Positions 1-14,200 of a stretch of 64,000 nt of DNA are shown here, piece by piece. The stretch is from Nemertoderma westbladi. Taxonomy: Eukaryota; Xenacoelomorpha; Nemertodermatida; Nemertodermatidae. The notes under the pieces were generated by a model. It saw only the letters and a list, made by a program, of their open reading frames with translations. It made no database searches and was not told the origin of the DNA. The DNA is taken from contig JAUCBJ010002800.1 of NCBI GenBank assembly GCA_032718475.1, positions 62,001-126,000 on the forward strand. Reading direction: 5' to 3'. Position numbers and translations under genes: made by a program. Position 1 is the stretch's first letter. The number at the start of each line of letters is the position of its first letter.

Positions 1-3000
1 ATGGAGTAATTAAAGTTATATTTGTTACCCATGGAGTAATTAAAGTTATATTGGCTACCCATGGAGTAATTAAAGTTATATCGGCTACCCATGGAGTAAT
101 TAAAGTTATATTGGCTACCCATGGAGTAATTAAAGTTATATTTGTTACCCATGGAGTAATTAAAGTTATATTGGCTACCCATGGAGTAATTAAAGTTATA
201 TTAGCTACTCCGTAATTAAAGTTATATTGGCTACTCCGTAATTAAAGTTATATTGGTTACCCAAGGAGTAATTAAAGTTATATTAGCTACTCCGTAATTA
301 AAGTTATATTGGTTACCCAAGGAGTAATTAAAGTTATATTGGCTACCCATGGAGTAATTAAAGTTATATTGGCTACCCATGGAGTAATTAAAGTTATATT
401 GGCTACCCAAGGAGTAATTAAAGTTATATTGGCTACCCATGGAGTAATTAAAGTTATATTGGCTACTCATGGAGTAATTAAAGTTATATGAGCTACTCCG
501 TAATTAAAGTTATATTGGCTACTCCGTAATTAAAGTTATATTGGTTACCCAAGGAGTAATTAAAGTTATATTGGCTACCCATGGAGTAATTAAAGTTATA
601 TTGGCTACCCATGGAGTAATTAAAGTTATATTGGCTACCCAAGGAGTAATTAAAGTTATATTGGCTACCCATGGAGTAATTAAAGTTATATTGGCTACCC
701 ATGGAGTAATTAAAGTTATTGGCTACCCATGGAGTAATTAAAGTTATATTGGCTACCCATGGAGTAATTAAAGTTATATTGGCTACCCAAGGAGTAATTA
801 AAGTTATATTAGCTACTCCGTAATTAAAGTTATATTGGCTACTCCGTAATTAAAGTTATATTGGTTACCCAAGGAGTAATTAAAGTTATATTGGCTACCC
901 ATGGAGTAATTAAAGTTATATTGGCTACCCATGGAGTAATTAAAGTTATATTGGCTACCCAAGGAGTAATTAAAGTTATATTGGCTACCCATGGAGTAAT
1001 TAAAGTTATATTGGCTACCCATGGAGTAATTAAAGTTATTGGCTACCCATGGAGTAATTAAAGTTATTGGCTACCCATGGAGTAATTAAAGTTATTGGCT
1101 ACCCATGGAGTAATTAAAGTTATATTGGCTACCCATGGAGTAATTAAAGTTATATTGGCTACCCATGGAGTAATTAAAGTTATATTAGCTACTCCGTAAT
1201 TAAAGTTATATTAGCTACTCCGTAATTAAAGTTATATTGGCTACCCAAGGAGTAATTAAAGTTATATTGGCTACCCATGGAGTAATTAAAGTTATATTGG
1301 CTACCCATGGAGTAATTAAAGTTATATTTGTTACCCATGGAGTAATTAAAGTTATATTGGCTACTCATGGAGTAATTAAAGTTATATGAGCTACTCCGTA
1401 ATTAAAGTTATATTGGCTACCCATGGAGTAATTAAAGTTATATTTGTTACCCATGGAGTAATTAAAGTTATATTGGCTACCCATGGAGTAATTAAAGTTA
1501 TATTGGCTACCCATGGAGTAATTAAAGTTATATTGGCTACTCATGGAGTAATTAAAGTTATATGAGCTACTCCGTAATTAAAGTTATATTGGTTACCCAT
1601 GGAGTAATTAAAGTTATATTGGCTACCCATGGAGTAATTAAAGTTATATTGGCTACCCATGGAGTAATTAAAGTTATATTTGTTACCCATGGAGTAATTA
1701 AAGTTATATTGGCTACCCATGGAGTAATTAAAGTTATATGAGCTACTCCGTAATTAAAGTTATATTGGTTACCCATGGAGTAATTAAAGTTATATTGGCT
1801 ACCCATGGAGTAATTAAAGTTATATTTGTTACCCATGGAGTAATTAAAGTTATATTTGTTACCCATGGAGTAATTAAAGTTATATTGGTTACCCATGTAG
1901 TAATTAAAGTTATATTGGTTACCCAAGGAGTAATTAAAGTTATATTAGCTACTCCGTAATTAAAGTTATATTGGTTACCCAAGGAGTAATTAAAGTTATA
2001 TTGGCTACCCATGGAGTAATTAAAGTTATATTGGCTACCCATGGAGTAATTAAAGTTATATTTGTTACCCATGGAGTAATTAAAGTTATATTGGCTACCC
2101 ATGGAGTAATTAAAGTTATATTGGCTACCCATGGAGTAATTAAAGTTATATTTGTTACCCATGGAGTAATTAAAGTTATATTGGCTACCCATGGAGTAAT
2201 TAAAGTTATATTGGCTACCCATGGAGTAATTAAAGTTATATCGGCTACCCATGGAGTAATTAAAGTTATATTGGCTACCCATGGAGTAATTAAAGTTATA
2301 TTTGTTACCCATGGAGTAATTAAAGTTATATTGGCTACCCATGGAGTAATTAAAGTTATATCGGCTACCCATGGAGTAATTAAAGTTATATTGGCTACCC
2401 ATGGAGTAATTAAAGTTATATTTGTTACCCATGGAGTAATTAAAGTTATATTGGCTACCCATGGAGTAATTAAAGTTATATTAGCTACTCCGTAATTAAA
2501 GTTATATTGGCTACTCCGTAATTAAAGTTATATTGGTTACCCAAGGAGTAATTAAAGTTATATTAGCTACTCCGTAATTAAAGTTATATTGGTTACCCAA
2601 GGAGTAATTAAAGTTATATTGGCTACCCATGGAGTAATTAAAGTTATATTGGCTACCCATGGAGTAATTAAAGTTATATTGGCTACCCAAGGAGTAATTA
2701 AAGTTATATTGGCTACCCATGGAGTAATTAAAGTTATATTGGCTACTCATGGAGTAATTAAAGTTATATGAGCTACTCCGTAATTAAAGTTATATTGGCT
2801 ACTCCGTAATTAAAGTTATATTGGTTACCCAAGGAGTAATTAAAGTTATATTGGCTACCCATGGAGTAATTAAAGTTATATTGGCTACCCATGGAGTAAT
2901 TAAAGTTATATTGGCTACCCAAGGAGTAATTAAAGTTATATTGGCTACCCATGGAGTAATTAAAGTTATATTGGCTACCCATGGAGTAATTAAAGTTATT

Positions 3001-3710
3001 GGCTACCCATGGAGTAATTAAAGTTATATTGGCTACCCATGGAGTAATTAAAGTTATATTGGCTACCCAAGGAGTAATTAAAGTTATATTAGCTACTCCG
3101 TAATTAAAGTTATATTGGCTACTCCGTAATTAAAGTTATATTGGTTACCCAAGGAGTAATTAAAGTTATATTGGCTACCCATGGAGTAATTAAAGTTATA
3201 TTGGCTACCCATGGAGTAATTAAAGTTATATTGGCTACCCAAGGAGTAATTAAAGTTATATTGGCTACCCATGGAGTAATTAAAGTTATATTGGCTACCC
3301 ATGGAGTAATTAAAGTTATTGGCTACCCATGGAGTAATTAAAGTTATATTGGCTACCCATGGAGTAATTAAAGTTATATTGGCTACCCAAGGTGTAATTA
3401 AAGTTATATTAGCTACTCCGTAATTAAAGTTATATTGGCTACTCCGTAATTAAAGTTATATTGGTTACCCAAGGAGTAATTAAAGTTATATTAGCTACTC
3501 CGTAATTAAAGTTATATTGGCTACTCCGTAATTAAAGTTATATTGGTTACCCAAGGAGTAATTAAAGTTATATTAGCTACTCCGTAATTAAAGTTATATT
3601 GGTTACCCATGGAGTAATTAAAGTTATATTGGTTACCCATGGAGTAATTAAAGTTATATTGGCTACCCATGGAGTAATTAAAGTTATATTGGCTACCCAA
3701 GGAGTAATTA
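1..3710. repeat. 30-bp minisatellite array, left part
   Basis: Head-to-tail copies of a 30-bp unit whose core reads GGAGTAATTAAAGTTATAT, followed by an 11-bp linker that varies (TGGCTACCCAT, TGGTTACCCAA, TTGTTACCCAT). A 26-bp variant replaces CCATGGAG by TCCG, and a 28-bp variant lacks one AT before TGGC. The stretch 1 to about 1065 recurs almost unchanged at 2281 to about 3345, an offset of 2280 bp, so the array has grown by block duplication as well as by unit slippage. It runs off the left window edge. Long open frames on both strands follow from the 10-codon period and are not taken as genes. Confidence 0.98.
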
Positions 3711-5002
3711 TTGGTTCTGACATGGCGATTGCTTCTATTCTGGAGATTATACAATATTATGTTGCTGGGGGATCGAATGTGTATGTTACACAGATGGACG
3801 TTGCAGCGGCCTTCGACTCTGTTGATATACCACTGCTAATCACTAAGTTGCTGGAGGAAACGGAAATAAATCCTTATATAGCAAGGTTGCTGCTCATATA
3901 TTACTCTAGTACGTGTGCCTATGTTCGTATCGGTAATCTCATATCTTCAGAGGGAATAAAGCTGTATGTGGGACTGAAACAGGGGTCGCTATTATCCCCA
4001 ACATTGTTTAATTTCTATCTGAAGGAAGTTTTTAACAGAGTGCAAGAAAATAACAGTGGCTGCACGATTCATGGACTTCCCTTAGGTGCCTTCTCCTATG
4101 CGGATGACTTTATCATGATCAGTACCTCTACTTCTGCAATGGAAAAGATGGCCAGTGAAATAGTTTTTTCACTTGGACGACTAAATCTAAAGATTGACAA
4201 TTCTAAGACAAATTGGACTGCCTTTTCCTCTGGCAAGTCGTCATTAATAACTGACAAGCTCTCCATCAATGGACATCTAACAAATGCCTCAGAACATATC
4301 TCTTTTCTAGGTTTCAAAATAGGGCAAAATCGTAGTCACAAGGCTGAAATCATCAAGTCGATAGCAACTCACTCAGAAATCTTCCACAATCAAAGATGGA
4401 CCTCTCAACGATACGATGTTGGGTGCATTGCCAAGCTCTGGAAATCTCTTGCAATACCATCAATACTATACAGGAATTGTTATAATTTTGGGGCACTGAA
4501 TAAATCGGATATCAATGCTGTAGATGCATACCATAGGAAGATCCTACGTAGTCTTCTTCATGTTGGAAATTATGCCTCAGATGGCATTATCTCTAATTTG
4601 TATGAGGCTCCCGATTTGTCGGTAATGGCTTTAAGTCATTGCACCGGAACACTGTTCAGGGGTCTACAAAGCCCTAGCTCCTTGATCCAGAGCTCTCTCC
4701 GGCTCACTTTGCAATATAATAACTCTTTGGGAGGGCCTGCGCACAGCTCTGGATCTTCTCCGTCTCGTTACTGCGGTCTGGGCAGCACATATCGTTTAGG
4801 TGCCGCATGTCATGGACTTCCTACACTCACTTCTATTATCAATTATAAATACAATAAAGGGAATATTTTTTCACGATTGAAGATGTGTCCCAGTAGATTA
4901 TCAGATAAGCTACACGCAGCCTTCATCAAGAGTTGTTATCAGCTACCGAACACAGCATTTGATATAAAGCACCAGCGCATACTTGACTACTTTGGAATTT
5001 AA
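3711..5002 (+). pseudogene. LINE reverse transcriptase, N-terminally truncated
   Basis: About 430 codons without a stop, in phase with the upstream satellite, so the open frame begins inside satellite units and has no start of its own. RT motif A is seen as QMDVAAAFDSVD (about 3790-3825), motif B as GLKQGSLLSP (about 3970-4000) and the catalytic motif C as YADD (about 4096-4107), followed by the thumb and a C-terminal region. All three catalytic aspartates are present. The endonuclease and the first RT motifs are missing, so the product cannot mobilise by itself. In life the enzyme would perform target-primed reverse transcription in the nucleus. Confidence 0.85.
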
Positions 5003-5236
5003 AATAAATAAGGAAATCTAGCGAAGTGGCTACATTTGTATTATTACTTTAATAGAAACGTTTGGACACCTAATATTTCATGTGATTATTTACTGTGCTT
5101 TTTCATCTATAGGCCTACCGGTGAACTAACGATTGTCCTACATTATACCGGCTCGTCCGGGTTTTTATTGTCTGATTGGTATTTATTTTAATTCAAATGT
5201 TTTTAAATATTAAATCAGCATCATCATCATCATCAT
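3711..5236 (+). mobile_element. 5'-truncated non-LTR retrotransposon (LINE) inside the 30-bp array
   Basis: The satellite stops after GGAGTAATTA at 3710 and resumes at 5237 with AAAGTTATAT, exactly where the unit was cut, so this is an insertion into the array. The insert encodes the reverse transcriptase core and C-terminal part of a LINE, has a 3' untranslated stretch (5003-5218) and ends in (CAT)6 at 5219-5236, a short-repeat 3' tail known from several LINE clades. No endonuclease is present, as expected for 5' truncation. The target-site duplication is at most TA. I cannot place the clade from the sequence alone. It is unrelated to the LINE pair at 37.3 and 42.7 kb by tail and by protein sequence. 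Confidence 0.9.
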
Positions 5237-8200
5237 AAAGTTATATTAGCTACTCCGTAATTAAAGTTATATTGGCTACTCCGTAATTAAAGTTATATTG
5301 GTTACCCAAGGAGTAATTAAAGTTATATTGGTTACCCAAGGAGTAATTAAAGTTATATTGGCTACCCAAGGAGTAATTAAAGTTATATTGGTTACCCAAG
5401 GAGTAATTAAAGTTATATTTGTTACCCATGGAGTAATTAAAGTTATTGGCTACCCATGGAGTAATTAAAGTTATATTGGCTACCCAAGGAGTAATTAAAG
5501 TTATATTAGCTACTCCGTAATTAAAGTTATATTGGCTACTCCGTAATTAAAGTTATATTGGTTACCCAAGGAGTAATTAAAGTTATATTAGCTACTCCGT
5601 AATTAAAGTTATATTGGCTACTCCGTAATTAAAGTTATATTGGCTACCCATGGAGTAATTAAAGTTATATTGGCTACCCATGGAGTAATTAAAGTTATAT
5701 TGGCTGCACATGGAGTAATTAAAGTTATATTGGCTACCCATGGAGTAATTAAAGTTATATTGGCTACCCAAGGAGTAATTAAAGTTATATTAGCTACTCC
5801 GTAATTAAAGTTATATTGGCTACTCCGTAATTAAAGTTATATTGGCTACCCAAGGAGTAATTAAAGTTATTGGCTACCCATGGAGTAATTAAAGTTATAT
5901 TGGCTACCCATGGAGTAATTAAAGTTATATTGGCTACCCATGGAGTAATTAAAGTTATATTGGCTACCCATGGAGTAATTAAAGTTATATTGGCTGCACA
6001 TGGAGTAATTAAAGTTATATTGGCTACCCATGGAGTAATTAAAGTTATATTGGCTACCCATGGAGTAATTAAAGTTATATTGGCTACCCAAGGAGTAATT
6101 AAAGTTATATTAGCTACTCCGTAATTAAAGTTATATTGGTTACCCAAGGAGTAATTAAAGTTATATTGGCTACCCATGGAGTAATTAAAGTTATATTGGC
6201 TACCCATGGAGTAATTAAAGTTATATTGGCTACCCATGGAGTAACTAAAGTTATATGAGCTACTCCGTAATTAAAGTTATATTGGTTACCCATGGAGTAA
6301 TTAAAGTTATATTGGCTACCCATGGAGTAATTAAAGTTATATTGGCTACCCATGGAGTAATTAAAGTTATATTGGCTACCCATGGAGTAATTAAAGTTAT
6401 ATTAGCTACTCCGTAATTAAAGTTATATTGGTTACCCATGGAGTAATTAAAGTTATATTGGCTACCCATGGAGTAACTAAAGTTATATGAGCTACTCCGT
6501 AATTAAAGTTATATTGGTTACCCATGGAGTAATTAAAGTTATATTGGCTACCCATGGAGTAATTAAAGTTATATTAGCTACTCCGTAATTAAAGTTATAT
6601 TGGCTACCCATGGAGTAATTAAAGTTATTGGCTACCCATGGAGTAATTAAAGTTATATTAGCTACTCCGTAATTAAAGTTATATTGGCTACCCATGGAGT
6701 AATTAAAGTTATATTAGCTACTCCGTAATTAAAGTTATATTGGCTACCCATGGAGTAATTAAAGTTATATTGGCTACCCAAGGAGTAATTAAAGTTATAT
6801 CGGCTACCCATGGAGTAATTAAAGTTATATTGGCTACTCCGTAATTAAAGTTATATTAGCTACTCCGTAATTAAAGTTTTATTGGTTACCCATGGAGTAA
6901 TTAAAGTTATATTGGCTACTCCGTAATTAAAGTTATATTAGCTACTCCGTAATTAAAGTTATATTAGCTACTCCGTAATTAAAGTTATATTGGCTACCCA
7001 AGGAGTAATTAAAGTTATATTGGTTACCCATGGAGTAATTAAAGTTATATTAGCTACTCCGTAATTAAAGTTATATTGGCTACCCAAGGAGTAATTAAAG
7101 TTATATTGGCTACCCAAGGAGTAATTAAAGTTATATTGGTTACCCATGGAGTAATTAAAGTTATATTAGCTACTCCGTAATTAAAGTTATATTGGCTACC
7201 CAAGGAGTAATTAAAGTTATATTGGCTACCCAAGGAGTAATTAAAGTTATATTGGTTACCCATGGAGTAATTAAAGTTATATTAGCTACTCCGTAATTAA
7301 AGTTATATTGGCTACCCAAGGAGTAATTAAAGTTATATTGGTTACCCATGGAGTAATTAAAGTTATATTAGCTACTCCGTAATTAAAGTTATATTGGCTA
7401 CACATGGAGTAATTAAAGTTATATTGGCTGCCCATGGAGTAATTAAAGTTATATTGGCTACCCATGGAGTAATTAAAGTTATATTAGCTACTCCGTAATT
7501 AAAGTTATATTGGCTACCCATGGAGTAATTAAAGTTATATTGGCTACCCATGGAGTAATTAAAGTTATATTTGTTACCCATGGAGTAATTAAAGTTATAT
7601 TAGCTACTCCGTAATTAAAGTTATATTGGCTACCCATGGAGTAATTAAAGTTATATTGGCTACCCATGGAGTAATTAAAGTTATATTAGCTACTCCGTAA
7701 TTAAAGTTATATTGGCTACCCAAGGAGTAATTAAAGTTATATTAGCTACTCCGTAATTAAAGTTATATTGGCTACCCATGGAGTAATTAAAGTTATATTA
7801 GCTACTCCGTAATTAAAGTTATATTGGCTACCCATGGAGTAATTAAAGTTATATTAGCTACTCCGTAATTAAAGTTATATTGGCTACCCAAGGAGTAATT
7901 AAAGTTATATTGGCTACCCATGGAGTAATTAAAGTTATATTGGCTACCCATGGAGTAATTAAAGTTATATTAGCTACTCCGTAATTAAAGTTATATTGGC
8001 TACCCATGGAGTAATTAAAGTTATATTGGCTACCCATGGAGTAATTAAAGTTATATTAGCTACTCCGTAATTAAAGTTATATTGGCTACCCATGGAGTAA
8101 TTAAAGTTATATTGGCTAGCCATGGAGTAATTAAAGTTATATTGGCTACCCGTGGAGTAATTAAAGTTATATTTGTTACCCAAGGAGTAATTAAAGTTAT

Positions 8201-11200
8201 ATTAGCTACTCCGTAATTAAAGTTATATTGGCTACCCATGGAGTAATTAAAGTTATATTGGCTACCCATGGAGAAATTAAAGTTATATTGGCTACCCATG
8301 GAGTAATTAAAGTTATATTGGTTACCCATGGAGTAATTAAAGTTATATTGGTTACCCATGGAGTAATTAAAGTTATATTAGCTACTCCGTAATTAAAGTT
8401 ATATTGGTTACCCATGGAGTAATTAAAGTTATATTGGCTACCCATGGAGTAATTAAAGTTATATTGGTTACCCATGGAGTAATTAAAGTTATATTTGTTA
8501 CCCATGGAGTAATTAAAGTTATATTAGCTACTCCGTAATTAAAGTTATATTGGTTACCCATGGAGTAATTAAAGTTATATTGGCTACCCATGGAGTAATT
8601 AAAGTTATATTGGTTACCCATGGAGTAATTAAAGTTATATTGGTTACCCATGGAGTAATTAAAGTTATATTAGCTACTCCGTAATTAAAGTTATATTGGT
8701 TACCCATGGAGTAATTAAAGTTATATTGGCTACCCATGGAGTAATTAAAGTTATATTGGTTACCCATGGAGTAATTAAAGTTATATTGGTTACCCATGGA
8801 GTAATTAAAGTTATATTGGTTACCCATGGAGTAATTAAAGTTATATTGGTTACCCATGGAGTAATTAAAGTTATATTGGCTACCCATGGAGTAATTAAAG
8901 TTATATTGGTTACCCAAGGAGTAATTAAAGTTATATTGGCTACCCATGGAGTAATTAAAGTTATATTGGCTACCCATGGAGTAATTAAAGTTATATTAGC
9001 TACTCCGTAATTAAAGTTATATTGGCTACCCATGGAGTAATTAAAGTTATATTGGCTACCCATGGAGTAATTAAAGTTATATTGGCTACCCATGGAGTAA
9101 TTAAAGTTATATTAGCTACTCCGTAATTAAAGTTATATTGGCTACCCATGGAGTAATTAAAGTTATATTGGCTACCCATGGAGTAATTAAAGTTATATTG
9201 GTTACCCATGGAGTAATTAAAGTTATATTGGTTACCCATGGAGTAATTAAAGTTATATTGGTTACCCATGGAGTAATTAAAGTTATATTGGTTACCCATG
9301 GAGTAATTAAAGTTATATTGGCTACCCATGGAGTAATTAAAGTTATATTGGTTACCCAAGGAGTAATTAAAGTTATATTGGCTACCCATGGAGTAATTAA
9401 AGTTATATTGGTTACCCATGGAGTAATTAAAGTTATATTGGTTACCCATGGAGTAATTAAAGTTATATTGGTTACCCATGGAGTAATTAAAGTTATATTG
9501 GTTACCCATGGAGTAATTAAAGTTATATTGGTTACCCATGGAGTAATTAAAGTTATATTGGCTACCCATGGAGTAATTAAAGTTATATTGGTTACCCAAG
9601 GAGTAATTAAAGTTATATTGGCTACCCATGGAGTAATTAAAGTTATATTGGCTACCCATGGAGTAATTAAAGTTATATTAGCTACTCCGTAATTAAAGTT
9701 ATATTGGCTACCCATGGAGTAATTAAAGTTATATTGGCTACCCATGGAGTAATTAAAGTTATATTGGCTACCCATGGAGTAATTAAAGTTATATTAGCTA
9801 CTCCGTAATTAAAGTTATATTGGCTACCCATGGAGTAATTAAAGTTATATTGGCTACCCATGGAGTAATTAAAGTTATATTGGTTACCCATGGAGTAATT
9901 AAAGTTATATTGGTTACCCATGGAGTAATTAAAGTTATATTGGTTACCCATGGAGTAATTAAAGTTATATTGGTTACCCATGGAGTAATTAAAGTTATAT
10001 TGGCTACCCATGGAGTAATTAAAGTTATATTGGTTACCCAAGGAGTAATTAAAGTTATATTGGCTACCCATGGAGTAATTAAAGTTATATTGGCTACCCA
10101 TGGAGTAATTAAAGTTATATTAGCTACTCCGTAATTAAAGTTATATTGGCTACCCATGGAGTAATTAAAGTTATATTGGCTACCCAAGGAGTAATTAAAG
10201 TTATATTAGCTACTCCGTAATTAAAGTTATATTGGCTACTCCGTAATTAAAGTTATATTGGCTACCCAAGGAGTAATTAAAGTTATTGGCTACCCATGGA
10301 GTAATTAAAGTTATATTGGCTACCCATGGAGTAATTAAAGTTATATTGGCTACCCATGGAGTAATTAAAGTTATATTGGCTACCCATGGAGTAATTAAAG
10401 TTATATTGGCTGCACATGGAGTAATTAAAGTTATATTGGCTACCCATGGAGTAATTAAAGTTATATTGGCTACCCATGGAGTAATTAAAGTTATATTGGC
10501 TACCCAAGGAGTAATTAAAGTTATATTAGCTACTCCGTAATTAAAGTTATATTGGTTACCCAAGGAGTAATTAAAGTTATATTGGCTACCCATGGAGTAA
10601 TTAAAGTTATATTGGCTACCCATGGAGTAATTAAAGTTATATTGGCTACCCATGGAGTAACTAAAGTTATATGAGCTACTCCGTAATTAAAGTTATATTG
10701 GTTACCCATGGAGTAATTAAAGTTATATTGGCTACCCATGGAGTAATTAAAGTTATATTGGCTACCCATGGAGTAATTAAAGTTATATTGGCTACCCATG
10801 GAGTAATTAAAGTTATATTAGCTACTCCGTAATTAAAGTTATATTGGTTACCCATGGAGTAATTAAAGTTATATTGGCTACCCATGGAGTAACTAAAGTT
10901 ATATGAGCTACTCCGTAATTAAAGTTATATTGGTTACCCATGGAGTAATTAAAGTTATATTGGCTACCCATGGAGTAATTAAAGTTATATTAGCTACTCC
11001 GTAATTAAAGTTATATTGGCTACCCATGGAGTAATTAAAGTTATTGGCTACCCATGGAGTAATTAAAGTTATATTAGCTACTCCGTAATTAAAGTTATAT
11101 TGGCTACCCATGGAGTAATTAAAGTTATATTGGTTACCCATGGAGTAATTAAAGTTATATTGGTTACCCATGGAGTAATTAAAGTTATATTAGCTACTCC

Positions 11201-14200
11201 GTAATTAAAGTTATATTGGCTACCCATGGAGTAATTAAAGTTATATTGGTTACCCATGGAGTAATTAAAGTTATATTGGTTACCCATGGAGTAATTAAAG
11301 TTATATTGGTTACCCATGGAGTAATTAAAGTTATATTGGTTACCCATGGAGTAATTAAAGTTATATTGGCTACCCATGGAGTAATTAAAGTTATATTGGT
11401 TACCCAAGGAGTAATTAAAGTTATATTGGCTACCCATGGAGTAATTAAAGTTATATTGGTTACCCATGGAGTAATTAAAGTTATATTGGTTACCCATGGA
11501 GTAATTAAAGTTATATTGGTTACCCATGGAGTAATTAAAGTTATATTGGTTACCCATGGAGTAATTAAAGTTATATTGGTTACCCATGGAGTAATTAAAG
11601 TTATATTGGCTACCCATGGAGTAATTAAAGTTATATTGGTTACCCAAGGAGTAATTAAAGTTATATTGGCTACCCATGGAGTAATTAAAGTTATATTGGC
11701 TACCCATGGAGTAATTAAAGTTATATTAGCTACTCCGTAATTAAAGTTATATTGGCTACCCATGGAGTAATTAAAGTTATATTGGCTACCCATGGAGTAA
11801 TTAAAGTTATATTGGCTACCCATGGAGTAATTAAAGTTATATTAGCTACTCCGTAATTAAAGTTATATTGGCTACCCATGGAGTAATTAAAGTTATATTG
11901 GCTACCCATGGAGTAATTAAAGTTATATTGGTTACCCATGGAGTAATTAAAGTTATATTGGTTACCCATGGAGTAATTAAAGTTATATTGGTTACCCATG
12001 GAGTAATTAAAGTTATATTGGTTACCCATGGAGTAATTAAAGTTATATTGGCTACCCATGGAGTAATTAAAGTTATATTGGTTACCCAAGGAGTAATTAA
12101 AGTTATATTGGCTACCCATGGAGTAATTAAAGTTATATTGGCTACCCATGGAGTAATTAAAGTTATATTAGCTACTCCGTAATTAAAGTTATATTGGCTA
12201 CCCATGGAGTAATTAAAGTTATATTGGCTACCCAAGGAGTAATTAAAGTTATATTAGCTACTCCGTAATTAAAGTTATATTGGCTACTCCGTAATTAAAG
12301 TTATATTGGCTACCCAAGGAGTAATTAAAGTTATTGGCTACCCATGGAGTAATTAAAGTTATATTGGCTACCCATGGAGTAATTAAAGTTATATTGGCTA
12401 CCCATGGAGTAATTAAAGTTATATTGGCTACCCATGGAGTAATTAAAGTTATATTGGCTGCACATGGAGTAATTAAAGTTATATTGGCTACCCATGGAGT
12501 AATTAAAGTTATATTGGCTACCCATGGAGTAATTAAAGTTATATTGGCTACCCAAGGAGTAATTAAAGTTATATTAGCTACTCCGTAATTAAAGTTATAT
12601 TGGTTACCCAAGGAGTAATTAAAGTTATATTGGCTACCCATGGAGTAATTAAAGTTATATTGGCTACCCATGGAGTAATTAAAGTTATATTGGCTACCCA
12701 TGGAGTAACTAAAGTTATATGAGCTACTCCGTAATTAAAGTTATATTGGTTACCCATGGAGTAATTAAAGTTATATTGGCTACCCATGGAGTAATTAAAG
12801 TTATATTGGCTACCCATGGAGTAATTAAAGTTATATTGGCTACCCATGGAGTAATTAAAGTTATATTAGCTACTCCGTAATTAAAGTTATATTGGTTACC
12901 CATGGAGTAATTAAAGTTATATTGGCTACCCATGGAGTAACTAAAGTTATATGAGCTACTCCGTAATTAAAGTTATATTGGTTACCCATGGAGTAATTAA
13001 AGTTATATTGGCTACCCATGGAGTAATTAAAGTTATATTAGCTACTCCGTAATTAAAGTTATATTGGCTACCCATGGAGTAATTAAAGTTATTGGCTACC
13101 CATGGAGTAATTAAAGTTATATTAGCTACTCCGTAATTAAAGTTATATTGGCTACCCATGGAGTAATTAAAGTTATATTAGCTACTCCGTAATTAAAGTT
13201 ATATTGGCTACCCATGGAGTAATTAAAGTTATATTGGCTACCCAAGGAGTAATTAAAGTTATATCGGCTACCCATGGAGTAATTAAAGTTATATTGGCTA
13301 CTCCGTAATTAAAGTTATATTAGCTACTCCGTAATTAAAGTTTTATTGGTTACCCATGGAGTAATTAAAGTTATATTGGTTACCCATGGAGTAATTAAAG
13401 TTATATTGGTTACCCATGGAGTAATTAAAGTTATATTGGCTACCCATGGAGTAATTAAAGTTATATTGGTTACCCAAGGAGTAATTAAAGTTATATTGGC
13501 TACCCATGGAGTAATTAAAGTTATATTGGCTACCCATGGAGTAATTAAAGTTATATTAGCTACTCCGTAATTAAAGTTATATTGGCTACCCATGGAGTAA
13601 TTAAAGTTATATTGGCTACCCATGGAGTAATTAAAGTTATATTGGCTACCCATGGAGTAATTAAAGTTATATTAGCTACTCCGTAATTAAAGTTATATTG
13701 GCTACCCATGGAGTAATTAAAGTTATATTGGCTACCCATGGAGTAATTAAAGTTATATTGGTTACCCATGGAGTAATTAAAGTTATATTGGTTACCCATG
13801 GAGTAATTAAAGTTATATTGGTTACCCATGGAGTAATTAAAGTTATATTGGTTACCCATGGAGTAATTAAAGTTATATTGGCTACCCATGGAGTAATTAA
13901 AGTTATATTGGTTACCCAAGGAGTAATTAAAGTTATATTGGCTACCCATGGAGTAATTAAAGTTATATTGGTTACCCATGGAGTAATTAAAGTTATATTG
14001 GTTACCCATGGAGTAATTAAAGTTATATTGGTTACCCATGGAGTAATTAAAGTTATATTGGTTACCCATGGAGTAATTAAAGTTATATTGGTTACCCATG
14101 GAGTAATTAAAGTTATATTGGCTACCCATGGAGTAATTAAAGTTATATTGGTTACCCAAGGAGTAATTAAAGTTATATTGGCTACCCATGGAGTAATTAA

